Positions 13,250 through 24,917 of a stretch of 64,000 bases of DNA are shown here, one piece after another. The notes beneath the pieces were generated by a model. It worked only from the letters and a program-made list of their open reading frames with translations. It searched no databases and was not told the origin of the DNA. This stretch comes from Echria macrotheca (taxonomy: Eukaryota > Ascomycota > Sordariomycetes > Sordariales > Schizotheciaceae). How positions within the stretch are numbered: the stretch's first letter is position 1; each line of letters starts with the position of its first letter. The position numbers and the translations under genes are program-made. The stretch spans positions 1,984,001-2,048,000 of the forward strand of contig MU839828.1 of NCBI GenBank assembly GCA_030411725.1. Reading direction: 5' to 3'.

Positions 13250-14055
13250 CCAATTGCGCCGTCGTCTTTAAGTCGCACAAAAACCTCGCCGTGCCACTGA
13301 CACCAAATCTCTCTCAACTGACCGACCCGACTCTCTGCCCAGCCTGCAAACCCCCGAGCTGTCGTTCCCGAGGATCGTGGAAGACGCGAGACGGATCCCC
13401 ACGGCTGCTCCCTGCGTGCCCCGGGCTGCCAATCCACTCGTTCAACACTGCCGTCTGGCGAGACTGGTCAGGGCCTGCAGCTCCCCGATAGCCTCCACCC
13501 ACCACACGCCAACCTTCCACCACCGCCCACACAAAGAGCCACCGCTGTATGCCGTACCACGGCGCCCCCTGGCCCTTCTGACTTGGGACCCGCTACATCT
13601 TGTGCCACCCGCCGTCTTGGATCCTCGGCCTCGTCTGCTGTCTTGACCGACGTCGTCGAACCCTCGGCCGCATACTTCTCCCTCCTCACCCTGCCGGGCG
13701 GCGCTGCTCAACAAGTGGGCCTGCCGGGTACCTCGAGGGCCTAGCACCCTCAGCGACCTTGATTCCCTCGTCCGGGACGAACGGCGGCGCTGGTCTGTCC
13801 GCGACGACACCATCTCCAAACAGCCGCAGCCTAGGAATCGAATCGCCAGGAGCAGCTCACGATACCGGCCATCGACACGACGGTTCTCGCTCATCGGGTA
13901 ATGTCGGTGCTCACCCGTACGTCCGGGGTACGGTTTGGTTGTTCGTCCGCGTCTGTGGAGACTATCTTGTTGCTCAGATCCACGCAGGCACCGTCTAGAA
14001 CAAGCCGTCCAGGCGACCTGGCCGCTTCGGCTCGAGCGGCGAGAGGCCTCGCTCT
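13250..14055 (+). promoter_or_regulatory. Probable long leader of the Zn2Cys6 gene, with a uORF and a candidate leader intron
   Basis: Only two ATGs occur on the + strand over about 800 bases. One (13549) opens a ten-codon upstream ORF, MPYHGAPWPF, that stops at 13581. The other (13901) lies inside a good candidate intron, 13898-13977 (GTAATG..CTCAG), and would be spliced out. The CT-rich base composition is typical of fungal transcription-start regions. The true start of transcription cannot be seen. Confidence 0.45.
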
Positions 14056-16606
14056 ATGCAGGATATAGACCACCGAAACGAAGAATCGAGTGCCTCTGTC
14101 GGTCACCGCCGAGGCGTTTCGGAACTGGCACGCTTTGCTCTCGACCTGACCTGGGCCGGAGCAGCAGACTCTGAGAGTGCTGCTCGTTTGGGGAGCTACC
14201 CTTCTCCGCCCATGTCAGGGTCTCCACCGCTCCCCCGGAAAGCAAGCCAGGAGGCCGCCGAGAGGATTCAGGGAACGGCATATCAGGCGGCGACACAAGA
14301 TGCTTATCGCGGAAGCCTCGGGGCCGCGGGCGACGAGAGAGCGCAGACCGCGGTCCCGGTGCCCCCGAGGGCTTCCCCTTCCGGCTCTTCAGCGTTACCA
14401 TATTCTTACCCACGACTCGAGGGACCGATGACAAGACCTCTGCAGTATCCCCAGCAGCTCGGGGCTGGCGCGCCCCCCAATCAGCAAACATACGGTCCAA
14501 CTCACGGGGCTGCCCCGACACCGTCGCTGCCTGCACCTCAGTCATTTACGGCGCCGGTGCAACAGCAGTCTCAAGACCGGCCGTCCTCTCCCAAGCCTCA
14601 GCGGAAGACAAAAGGGCATGTCGCTTCCGCGTGTGTGCCTTGCAAAAAAGCTCATCTCCGGTTTGTTTACCCCCCCGACGGGTCGGCACCATGCCTTCCA
14701 TGGTTCGGAATGCTGACTGCTACCAGATGTGACGGTACGTAGCGCAGGCCGCTATTTTTCCCATTTCGTTGCAATATAAGCGTGGAGAAAAAACCAGGTG
14801 CAGGTTCGCGGCACTAAACCTGCGGGACCGCGGTATCGCCTGTGGGATTAATTGACAGCATATTGTCAAAACAATTCCGGGGACCTTTAGGCACGGCATT
14901 GAGGGGGGGCCAAGCACCAGTGTGCAGCACGCGATAAAGCCGCAGGAATTGCCCCCCTGATGGATGCCAACTTTGGAGATTGGCTTCCTGCTCGTTGACA
15001 CAGCAGGCTGCAGGAACGGGTGGAGGCACTTCTCAAGCGAGTCCCATGGTTTGGTGTGCTTCGGATCCGGAATGCAGAGCAGGATGGTTGGCGCTGTCTG
15101 TCGCCCGCGTCGGTGACGACGCTCGGCCAACTCGCTACTGCGTGGCGGGCGGGCGCTAGGTCGCGCGGGAAGCCGGCCCGTCAGTACAAGATGTGGTGGG
15201 ATTCCGGCAGGTCAGTCGCCTGCCGCTATCGCTTGTGTCCTGATTTAGCCAGCCGTGTGCAGCTTCAGGGAACAACAGGAGCGGCTCATTAGCTGGGCCG
15301 TAGATGATGGTTGATCGGGGTGGGATCGTTGTCCGACGCAAGTGCAATTTGGACAGCAGGCCTTTCTGCCTAGTTAGACTGTGATGGTGAGAAACGGGAT
15401 GCGGTTGCTGACATTATCACAGCCCAGCGTCCCTGCTCGAGATGCACGAGCAACGGCAAGGAAGAAGCATGTATCGATGTCCAACACAAGAAGCGCGGGC
15501 GTCCCCGGCTCCGAGATGACCGAGATACGAAGTTCGAGGGCACTAGGTTTGGAAGCGCCACGGATTCTTTACGACGTCCGATGGCGCCGTCACCGTACGG
15601 CCCAGGATCGTCGATCGGTATGGCTTACGATGATCCTCTCCGCCGACCACAATCGTATCGCGTACTGAAATCTCAACCAGCCGAACCTCTCGCACCGAGA
15701 TTTTCCGAACGAGCCCTCGCCGATGCCAACATCTTCCCCGCGCCGCTGTCGATCCCGACCAGAGCCCCCGAGCCGGCTGCGTTCCTCACGTTCGACCTGG
15801 AGTTTGGAAATGCGTCGACGGCTTTCCTGGACGCTATCGCGAGGCCGTCCGTCAAAGGCATGAGGCTTGGCGACGTCGTCGTCTCTGGAGAGCGCGATAG
15901 AGTATCGGCGCTCCAGCGGCAGATTCACGATGAGCGACAGAAGAAAGACCCAATGTACCTGCCGCCCATGTTTAGCCGCGAGACCTCGGACAGACTGCTT
16001 CAACGGTTGGGATTTACTCCCGAAGATTTCTCGCAATTTGCCCTGGAGTGGCAGGAGCACCTCAACTTCTTAGGACAGGATGGACAGGCTCGACAGTACT
16101 CGTTCCGGGTGGGGCTGGCCAAGATGGAATCGATATACGTCGTCCTTATATGGCTGAACAGGCCGTTCCAGTACCCAACGCCCTCGCCGAACCCGAGAGA
16201 AATCACGTATTCCTACCAGCAACCGCAACAGCCGTACTCCCAGCCCACCCCCGTTTCCGCCACATTCAATCCTCAACAGTCCAGACCTGGCGACGGTGGA
16301 TATGGTTCGAGGCAAGGCGCCGCCCCTGGTGCGCCGCCGCCCTCGGTGGTAACAGGGTTAAGCCCGGGTTTGCAGTCCTCCTACGGTGGGTCACCGGGGC
16401 GGCCTGAGTACTCCATGGGCGCATCGTACCAACCTCCGAGAAACGATATGGTGCCTGGCGGGCGCGGGCCACAGACACCGGGCTATCAACTCCCTCCGAT
16501 TCGGAACCCACAACCCAGCGGATCCCAGCAACCTGATCAATCACGGGTGGATATACGAGGCTTGCTAGATCGGCCTGGGCCCTCGAATCAGTCGCAACAA
16601 CCGTGA
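14056..16606 (+). CDS. Zn(II)2Cys6 transcription factor with a PAS-like region
   Basis: Predicted nuclear DNA-binding regulator of 598 residues. The exons I read are 14056-14660, 14727-14734 and 15423-16606, with introns of 66 and 688 bases. The middle exon is only 8 bases and carries the codon for the third zinc cysteine. Joined, the motif is C-x2-C-x6-C-x5-C-x2-C-x8-C at about residues 193-221, followed directly by the basic AT-hook-like stretch KKRGRPRLR. A hydrophobic, PAS-like region follows at about 325-442 (from FLTFDLEFGNAS to SIYVVLIWLN). N- and C-terminal parts are rich in Gln, Pro, Ser and Gly, as in activation domains. The start is the first ATG after an in-frame stop at 13996. 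It resembles uncharacterised fungal regulators of this layout. The usual long fungal_trans domain is absent, and I cannot name the target pathway. Confidence 0.88.
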
Positions 16607-19600
16607 TCGCTCTTGAGAAGCCCGAGTCGGCCATCGCCGTGGTTTTTTTCGGCAGACGCGCTATACGGGAAGCCAAGGATACATGGAGTAGCGGCGCCAG
16701 GCTGTCTCGACAGTTTTGTCATGGCTCATATTTGCCTTTGCGGGGTTGTTCCGAACGAACCCTGGGTCTGCATTTCGATGATACCAGTGTACGATTTCGC
16801 ACATAACATCCAGTCTGCGACCGAGAGCGAGTACCGAAGACGGTCAGATCCGGTATAATCAGTCATCCATGAAGGGGGCCGGAAAATAGGGGTAAAAGTG
16901 GGGCATGGGTTGGCGTTGTTTGCTTATGTTTCGCCTTCATGGGAAGGCCTTGTCGGGGAAAGCTTCGGATTCATGCGGGTCGTCACCCTCGGGGGATCAC
17001 CCTTTCTTCTCTTCTTCTTGGGCTTTTGGTCCACCATTTTTGGGGGGTACGGGGTTAATAGCTGATGGCCGCGGCGTTTGGTTTGGTGAACTGGATATTT
17101 ATGTCGGAAGTTGCTAATTTCTTTTTTATCTTTCTGTCGACCAAGTTTTGCTGGGATTTGTGTATGAAGGGATGAAAGGGATGTGCAACTGGGATCGAAG
17201 CTGCTTGGGTTGCTTGGGTGTTTTTTTTTCTGCGAGCCGGGGGAAACAAAAAAGTAACATGATGTCTGGCGGTTGGGTGCGGGTTGGGGGGCAGAGAGCA
17301 AAGCATATTTCGGATTCTTAGAATCGGGGATCATGAACAAATACCCTTTCTTTTTTTGAATGGAGCTGGTGCTCTCATCTTGTCATCATTTTCGGTCCTT
17401 GTTGGTCTCGGACGATTGATGTGATTGGCCGACTTCTTTCCCGACGCCCCCTCCGTGCCGTTGCTGGCCCGTCTCTCTCAAAGTCACATCCCGTCATGGA
17501 AAACTCTGCGCCATCTGAGTTCTCCTCTCAACGGCGCCAGACGGGGCTGGGGACGGCGTGTTGCCGGATGTCCCTTGGAATGTCTGGTGTCTCCCAAACC
17601 CCTATGCCTCACATCAACAAAAACTGGTTCGGCCTGTCGGTGAAGGTTGTTAGGGAGAACCAAACCTGAAGAGAAGTCGCATATCTGGGTGGGATCTCTT
17701 GGATTTTGGTTTCCACTGGGTTCGGTCGACGGTTGCCGCCTCTTTTATACCGCTCATTCCGGTGGGTTCCGAGCGAGAGATAGATGCCCCTCGGCCAAAG
17801 CGGGAGTCTAGTGGTTTCCGTGTGGATGTTGTCCTGCCCGATGGTCTCCGTAATGTTCCGACGGGCTCGCATTATGGTGGATTCTCGTCCGTCACGACCT
17901 AACCTCCCGTGAATTGCAGTGTCTCCCCTCCCTGTCTCTTGTCTCCGTTTCCCATCCCCCGTCTTTGGTCCACCCCTATTTATGTTTGTGCCCCCTCCTC
18001 TTTGCGTGCGTAATGATGGATTCCCGCGGAATGGCGGTGGCAGTAGCAAGTGTTTCCCGGTCAACATATCGAACCAGTTGCGAGAGCTGGTGCTAACATG
18101 CATCTGGGTATCGAAATCCAAAGGGGCATCTCCGACCATGGAGACGTCAACAAGCCACCATCCTCCAGGGTTGTAATAGGGTCACTTTTCTTTGCTTAAC
18201 CCAATGCTGTGTGTATTTCTGGTTCGCGTCAGATTCGTATCGAGGGTTTGTCGTCAAAGACGGAGATCACGGCTGCCGCCGGTTGATACCAGGCAAGCTG
18301 TTTTTGCCGTCCAATCGAGACCCGATGACACGAAGTCAAGTGCTTGGGGCTTTTGGTCTCGCGCTTGACATGGCATCGCTCTCATAGGGCATCTCGACAA
18401 ATCTTTCGGAAGTTGGTGCAGCGGGGGAATGTTCAACTGGGGCCGGATAGAATGGTGTGGACAGTCATGGCTCTGGGGTGATGCATCAATCTCTGGACGC
18501 CCTGATTCATGGTAGTCTTCGATGCTTTCAAGGTACTGGGGTAGGTTAGATGCATGGTTAAGGTTCTCCACATCGTGTGCTTGTAGGTGTCTGACAACTA
18601 GACCATCCCGGCAGCGAAAGTAGGTAGGCTGAGTGTTTTGTTGGCCGAGCCGTGACTGCCCGGCGTTCTCGTAATTTTGTGCTCCTCGGTTCGGTTCAGA
18701 GGTTCGTCGGAAGATATGTTGGTCGGCGGTGTCCCAAGCTGTACCGGATGGAAGGGTTGTCGGGTGCCTTTTCTAAGGCCCGGTCGGCTTTCGGTCGCGC
18801 ATTCTTGTCCTGGGATGTAGCCCTCCTTCAGAGCCCTCGACGCATAATCCCTATACGACCGCTGTGATCTGAGCTGCGTTGTCATCGACACGATACGACC
18901 GACATGAAGTGATGGGAGGATGCTGGTGCAGAATGGCAGCTGGAACTGGAGCTGGAGCTGGAGCTGAACACGGGATAGACATTGTTGCCGGCTCAATAAG
19001 TAACCTCTCTGAACCCCCCGAGTATCACAGCACCTTCCTGTGAGAGGGGCGGGGAAGATGTAACGTGCAACCAAAGTACGGGATTATATGCGAAGGTCAG
19101 AAAGAAGGAGGAAGAAGGGAAGAGCTCTGGATCAGGCACCAAATCTGGGAAAGAAGGAAGGATGTGCACCCCCAGTCAGTAGCTGGCTAATCACAGGTCA
19201 GATCGCCTGTTTTCGCTGGCTCGCTCGCTCGCTGGAGGACCGCGTCACGGCTGGGTGGTATCGGTGGCGGGAAGCGCCTTCCTGGGTTGGGTGACATGGA
19301 CCAGAGACGAGGGGAGAAGCGACGGGGCTCCTGGGCGTCAGACCGGGGCCTCCCGTCCAAGGTAATAACCAAGACAGCAGATGGGAAATCGGATGAATCG
19401 GCAGATGAAGATGGGGCGGGAGCGGGCGAGACCAAGGGAGTACGGGAAGAGAGAGTTGTGCGGCTACTAGTCAAAGGCAAGTGAGAGGTCGGGTTGCTCA
19501 GGGTCGTGTGGCCCTCGCCTCCTCTCTCCCTGTTCGTGTTTAACCGCGTTCGCTGGCACGTATCATCCGCCATCCTTCCAGAACAGATCCAGATCGCCCG

Positions 19601-20498
19601 TCCAACTGCGAATCCGTGTTTCGTGCCGCGCGAGGAGCGGATAGACGGATGGATGGGTAGAGGAGTGGCTGCGCTACCTTGGCTGATCTTACCCCGACCG
19701 GCTCTGTATCCCCCTGGTCGTCGTTGAGGGAGGTGAGGGGTGGTACATGATGGTACGACCTTGGTGTATCTGCAGACTCGTCTCTGATACGACCGTCTGC
19801 GGCATCCCAAGGTGAAATCATGTCGCCTTTGTTTGGCCGGCTGCTTACTGGCTTGCAGGCGGGCTGGCGGGTACTCCCCCAATGAATGATACGCTGGGGC
19901 CCATGCCGCATAACGCCGTCCCGTCGGAGATTTTTGTTACCGGCAATCTGGCGCCGCCGATCGGGAAGAGTGGCCTCCCTGCCGCAAGATCACCCTTTTC
20001 CTTCTGGAAAAAGCCGTTTGTTCACCTTCCGCTTTTGCGACAGCCCATCAAACATTCCAGGATTTTCAGCTCGTGTCAGGATGTCAAATACCAAAAACAT
20101 GACGGTGATCTTAGATAATACCGAGCCCAACCCATACCACCAATGCAGCCCTACACGCCCCAAAAAAAAACTAAGCCCAGAAAAGATTCACCCGGGAACT
20201 TGGGTTTATATGACAGCCCTTAGGATGGGGACTTCTAATACCGGTTCGGTGTGCTAGTAGAAAGAGTTGGGCATCAACCACGGAGACGCCGCCAACTCGC
20301 ATGCGTCGCCCACCAATGACTGGACAGCCCAGCCGGATTACCAGCTGCTTGCTTACACGTACCTGACATCCCCCACGTTGAGATATAAAAAAGGAACGAA
20401 CCGACCAAAGTGCAAAAAGAAACCCAAAATCTCTGTTGTAATGACGAAACTGCTGATGCGTTGTTGCAGACCGGGGCGAAGTCTATCCACGACTGGCT
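16607..20498. other. 3.9 kb without a recognisable gene
   Basis: 3' flank of the regulator, then mixed DNA. A 231-codon frame on the minus strand (19882-19187) and a 176-codon one (18139-17609) show no domains, and I do not accept them. A GGAGCT hexamer repeat sits at 18939-18968. No tRNA-like or RIP-like sequence was noticed. Confidence 0.5.
18939..18968. repeat. GGAGCT hexamer repeat
   Basis: About four imperfect GGAGCT/GGAACT units in non-coding DNA. Confidence 0.7.
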
Positions 20499-21233
20499 TC
20501 ATGGCTCGCGAGTTTCGGGTTTGTCTGTGTCGTCCTCGCCCACTATTGTCGACTCGGACGTTCCCGGCCGGCCGTTCTGCGCGGTTGCCGCCGGAGCCGC
20601 AGTAGCGGCCCGAGCTTGGCGCGGGGGCTGCTGCCTTCTGGTGCTTCGGATTGGGATCGCCGTTGGAAGTTGGCCGGCCGTGGTGTGATTCCCGATGTCG
20701 GTACCCCTGGCTCGAGCTGCCGCTGAAGCCGCCAGCGTTGCTATGCCCGATGTGCCTTCTCCAAAGGTACCCTCCATCTCCAACAACTCATTGAAGAGTT
20801 TGTCTCGTTTTGGTTGAGGGGCATCGTCTGATTCGCCATCACGAGGACGCTTCAGGTTTTGCAAGATGTCAACGAGGGCGTCATTGCTCGAGCCGGTGGA
20901 TTCGATAAGATCCCTCAGAACGTGTTCCGCGGGTTCCGCAGGCCTGCGATCGTTCTGGGAAGAAGAGGCGGATGACTGAGAGTTGTCTGTCGTTTGGACT
21001 CTGGATAAAGCCCCAGGGGTCTTTGACCGCGAGCAGCTTCTGGATGACCGCCGTGAACGTCGTACGAATCTGCCCCTGAGAACCCGGTCAGTTTAGCGTG
21101 GCACACCGGTTATGAAGGGACGCTACCTATTGCTTGAGGCATCTAGGTTCACCTGTACCGAGATATTATCTTCGCTTTTTTCGGAATCCGAACTGGGTGG
21201 CCGGGAAACGTCCCGCCGTCGACCGTTGGACAT
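20499..21233 (-). CDS. Tentative small Ser/Arg-rich protein, function unknown
   Basis: A two-exon model (21233-21127 and 21075-20499; intron of 51 bases, GTAGCG..CTCAG with CTAAAC/CTGAC branch sites) gives 227 residues. The N-terminus is acidic and serine-rich. A basic serine/arginine-rich stretch follows, then a likely helical, charged part (AEHVLRDLIESTGSSNDALV onward) and a KRPRDGESDDAPQPKRDK segment that looks like a bipartite nuclear signal. The C-terminus is Ala/Thr/Pro-rich. The downstream half has convincing codon use. Just after the intron, a different frame (QIRTTFTAVIQKLL, KDPWGFIQ) has the better GC3 bias, so either the splice site or one base of the sequence may be wrong. I do not recognise the family. 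Confidence 0.4.
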
Positions 21234-22539
21234 GGCTATCTCAACAAGTTTGTCCAAACTCGTCTCCGTGAATTGTTGCAGTCTTGGCTAATACCACAAG
21301 ATAGATGAAGAAGATACCCGGAGAAAATCAAGGTCTTGCTCGGTATTTTGTAGTTACAAGAAATCACAAAAAGATTTACAAAGGAACACACAAATGGGTT
21401 TGCCCGGAAAATATACATGCTCTTTTTGCTGGCTATGCTGACAGCCCTCAGGAAAGCCTTGAGAGACTGGACGGCCCGGTACGCAGACGGTAGTGGAAGG
21501 GAGGGAACCCCCATGCCGCCCAGTGGCATCGGCTCTGAGAAACTGGCTGGACAGCCACCGACCACACCAGAAACGTCTGCCATGGTTGGCCGTCTTCTAG
21601 CGCAGCCTCACCCGCTTGTCAATCGGGACATCGGGACCGATCGTGCATGGGAAACGACGGGGATAGTGACGGGGTAGGGGTTGCAGAGGCAGAAACATTA
21701 CTCTGAAGATTGTTGGTCCACGGCTCGGAAAGCCTAGGAGCTGGTCTTCGAGCTGAACAGAGCTGAACCAGAACACTGCGATTGACAACAAATTCGGTAC
21801 CGGTAGCGGTTGGGGGCCAGGACTCGACCAGCATGAAGAAATAGAGATGCCTGGGGTGGGAGACCTCTTCTGAGAAAATACTAACCGAGGCATCAGGATA
21901 AGGGTGGCAACAGCAGGAAAAACGGAAGAAAAAGAAGACAAGCCCGGGTTGAGAAGGAAAGAGACTGTGGCTCAGTTCAAGAGCTGAACCTCGCCCCCAA
22001 AGGCATCAAGAAAGGACATTGCAGAAAAACGTGCGCTCTCACGTGGAAGCCGCGAGATGCGCAAGCCGCGTCAATTCTGGAAAGAGAGAAAAGAATGGAA
22101 ACCGATGGATCTTCTGATCGGCTGCCCAACTTTCAGCTCGGGTTCGACGAAAAGCGCCTAGTTGTGGACGGATTGAAGGCCGATTGTGAAGGTCGCATGA
22201 AATTGGACGCAGGCTGCCTCAGGCCCAGCTGCAAAAGAATGCAGGAACAAACCGGCTCCAAAACCTGTGCTCCAATTTGATTGGCCAGCTAGGCGTGGCG
22301 CACAGGCCACACATGAGGCTGATGAGGCTGCCGCTCTCGGTGACGTCTGTCTAACAAGGAAGTCGCTCCTCACAACTGACTCACCTTGGCGGGTGACCTT
22401 GGGTATCTCGTCGGTCGCGCATGCCTCTCTCGCGTTGCGCCAAAATTCGAGCTCGCGAGATGGTGGGGTTGGGCACCGGGGCGCTGTAACTTCTGCTCCC
22501 AACACGGCCAACCAACCAGGGCAGGGCGAGAACGCCAAC
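21234..22539. other. Intergenic, MLH1 upstream region
   Basis: Divergent spacer between the tentative minus-strand gene and MLH1. It holds a CCAAT/ATTGG pair near 22272-22286 (CCAATTTGATTGG). No GATAAG cluster was seen. The MLH1 frame stays open some 270 bases upstream of the chosen ATG, but that stretch lacks conserved residues. Confidence 0.5.
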
Positions 22540-24917
22540 ATGGCGGATGAAATGGACATAGACGGTCCGCGAGGCTCCAAGCGTAAGGCAAGCGAGTTTG
22601 ATGGCGACACAGGCGATACAGGCGCGCCTCGCCGCATCAAGGTATGTGGCGGCCACGCATTAGAGGGGTAGCAATCGCGTTGCTAATTGAGTCCCTCGCT
22701 CGGTCAGGCCTTGGATCCCGACGTGGTCAACAAGATTGCTGCCGGCGAGATCATCGTCGCTCCAGTCCATGCTTTGAAAGAACTCATGGAGAATGCCGTC
22801 GACGCCGGCTCTACCTCCCTCGAGGTTCTCGTCAAAGAAGGCGGCCTCAAGCTCTTGCAGATCACCGATAATGGCTGCGGTATTGACGTGGGTAGCCTTC
22901 CATCACCCTCCCTCGCTTGGCGAGAGTTGCTGACCAGCAGCAGAGGGAGGACCTACCCATTCTATGCGAGCGTTTCACGACGTCCAAGTTGCAAAAGTTC
23001 GAGGACCTTCAGTCGATTGCTACATACGGCTTCCGGGGAGAAGCACTGGCGAGTATTAGCCACATCGCCCATCTCACCGTGACGACCAAGACAGCCAACT
23101 CCAACTGCGCATGGCGCGCGCACTACGATGGTGGAAAGCTGGTACCCGCAAAACCTGGCCAGTCATCTGATCCCAAACCGGTCGCCGGCCGACCGGGGAC
23201 GCAAATTACCGTTGAGGATCTGTTCTACAACGTTCCGAACCGGCGCCGAGCCTTCAGGTCTGCCTCGGATGAGTACAACAAGATTATCGACATGGTTGGG
23301 CGTTATGCTGTGCATTGCTCACATGTAGCTTTCTCTTGCAAGAAACACGGCGAGTCGACTACCAGCATTGCCATACAGTCCGCCACTTCTCAAGTTGACA
23401 GGATTCGGCAGCTCCATGGTGGCAGTGTAGCCAACGAACTCGTTGAGTTCTCCGCTGCAGATGATCGTTACGGCTTCAAGGCATCCGGCATGGTTACGAA
23501 TGCAAACTACAGCGTCAAGAAGACGACGCTCTTGCTCTTCATCAACCACAGATGTGTAGAGTCATCCAACATTCGAAAGGCTGTCGAACAGACGTATGCC
23601 GCGTTTCTTCCGAAAAGCGGACACCCATTTGTCTATCTTAGCCTTGAGATCGACCCTCAGCGGGTTGATGTCAACGTGCATCCGACAAAACGGGAGGTGA
23701 ATTTTCTCAACGAGGATGAGATTATACAGGCCATCTGCGAGCAAATACGGTCGAAACTTGCGGCTGTAGACACGAGCCGAACTTTCCTCACGCAGACTCT
23801 GTTACCCGGTGGCGCCTGGGCGACGCAAGAGGCGCGGCAGGCATCTACAGCTACACCCTCCAAGGCAACCGCGAGCGGGAAGGGCGCGTTGAAAACCCCA
23901 GCCCGCGCCGAGAGAAACGACAACAATCTGGTGCGGACCGACACCAATCTGCGCAAGATCACGAGTATGCTGCCGCCCGCGGCCGGCCCAATGGATGCCA
24001 CCACACCCTCGGGTTCGCGGATGGCCAAGGGCAAAGCGCCCGATACTAACGGGGGTGCCGACTACGAGACTGTAGAGCGACAGGCAGTGACCTGCCGCCT
24101 AGCCAGTGTCCGCGAACTGCGTGCCGCAGTGCGCGATGATATGCATCATGAGCTGACCGAGATCTTTGCAACGCACACATTTGTTGGTGTCGTGGATGAG
24201 CGCCGTCGCCTTGCCGCCATCCAGGCGGGCGTCAAGTTATTCCTCGTTGACTATGGTCGTGCATGCTTCGAGTATTTCTACCAGCTAGGTTTGACCGACT
24301 TTGGAAATTTTGGTGTTATTCGATTCAGTCCGGCCCTAGACCTCCGCGAGTTGCTGAACCTGGCCGTGGAGCAAGAGAAGAACAAGGCTGCAGAGGCAGG
24401 CGAAGCACCCGACGAGGTGGATGCCGAGGTGATCGTTGAAGCCGTCGCCAATCAGCTCATCGAGCGGCGAGAGCTACTCCAAGAGTACTTCTCGCTCGAG
24501 GTATCGCCCGCCGGTGAGCTACTGAGCATACCTCTGCTGGTCAAAGGGTACAACCCAGCGATTGTCAAGCTGCCGCAGTTTCTTCTGCGGCTGGGTCCCC
24601 ATGTGAACTGGAGCGAGGAAAAGGCCTGCTTTGATTCGTTTCTCAAGGAGCTCGCCTCGTTCTACGTGCCGGAACAGCTGCCGCCGCCCGCCCCGGGAGG
24701 CGAGGGCGAGGCTGGCGAGGAAGAAGGAGAGGGCGAGCAGGCGGATGGGGGAGACGTCGAGCTCAAGGCTCGGCGAGATCATGTCCGGCGGTCACTGGAG
24801 CACGTGCTCTTCCCGGCCTTCAAGGCCAGGCTGGTGGCGACCAACTCGCTCATGCAGGGAGGGATTTTGGAGGTTGCCAACCTCAAGGGGCTGTACCGTG
24901 TATTCGAGAGGTGTTAG
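22540..24917 (+). CDS. MLH1: DNA mismatch-repair ATPase MLH1
   Basis: MutL homologue, the shared subunit of MutL heterodimers that couple mismatch recognition to strand removal in the nucleus and act in meiotic crossing-over. The exons I read are 22540-22641, 22708-22887 and 22944-24917 (introns 66 and 56 bases), giving 751 residues, usual for fungi. GHKL ATPase motifs are clear: KELMENAVDAGST (about 58-70, with the catalytic Glu and the Mg-binding Asn), DNGCGID (about 88-94), TYGFRGEALASI and GTQITVEDLFYN. The transducer part holds NVHPTKREV. The extreme C-terminus is FERC, the conserved tail that completes the endonuclease site of the PMS-type partner. An acidic Glu/Gly-rich insert lies shortly before the end. 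The N-terminus extends about 25 residues beyond animal MLH1; the chosen ATG is the nearest in-frame one before the conserved core. Confidence 0.97.

Larger units (their letters stand above)
1765..14055. other. 12.3 kb without a recognisable gene
   Basis: No open frame here has family motifs, sustained GC3 bias or a believable exon chain. The longest (7524-8120, 198 codons) reads as random sequence. The first 1.7 kb (1765-3500) is the 3' flank of the Lon gene, rich in TACCTACC-type words and simple repeats. The last 0.8 kb (13250-14055) is CT-rich and nearly free of ATG, which fits the mRNA leader of the regulator that begins at 14056. Between them the DNA is mixed in composition and not RIP-mutated. 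It may be a long upstream control region or hold non-coding transcripts, but nothing in the sequence proves either. Confidence 0.5.

Noticed and set aside
13935..14174. Possible upstream coding exon of the Zn2Cys6 gene
   Set aside because: The frame that would join is blocked by a stop at 13996, and the others shift against the main frame. A leader intron explains the splice-like signals better.
17609..18139. 176-codon minus-strand frame
   Set aside because: No domain, biased toward Arg/Thr/Gly; no supporting splice structure.
19187..19882. 231-codon minus-strand frame
   Set aside because: Ser/Pro/Arg-rich but with poor codon bias and no conserved-looking block; not strong enough to call.
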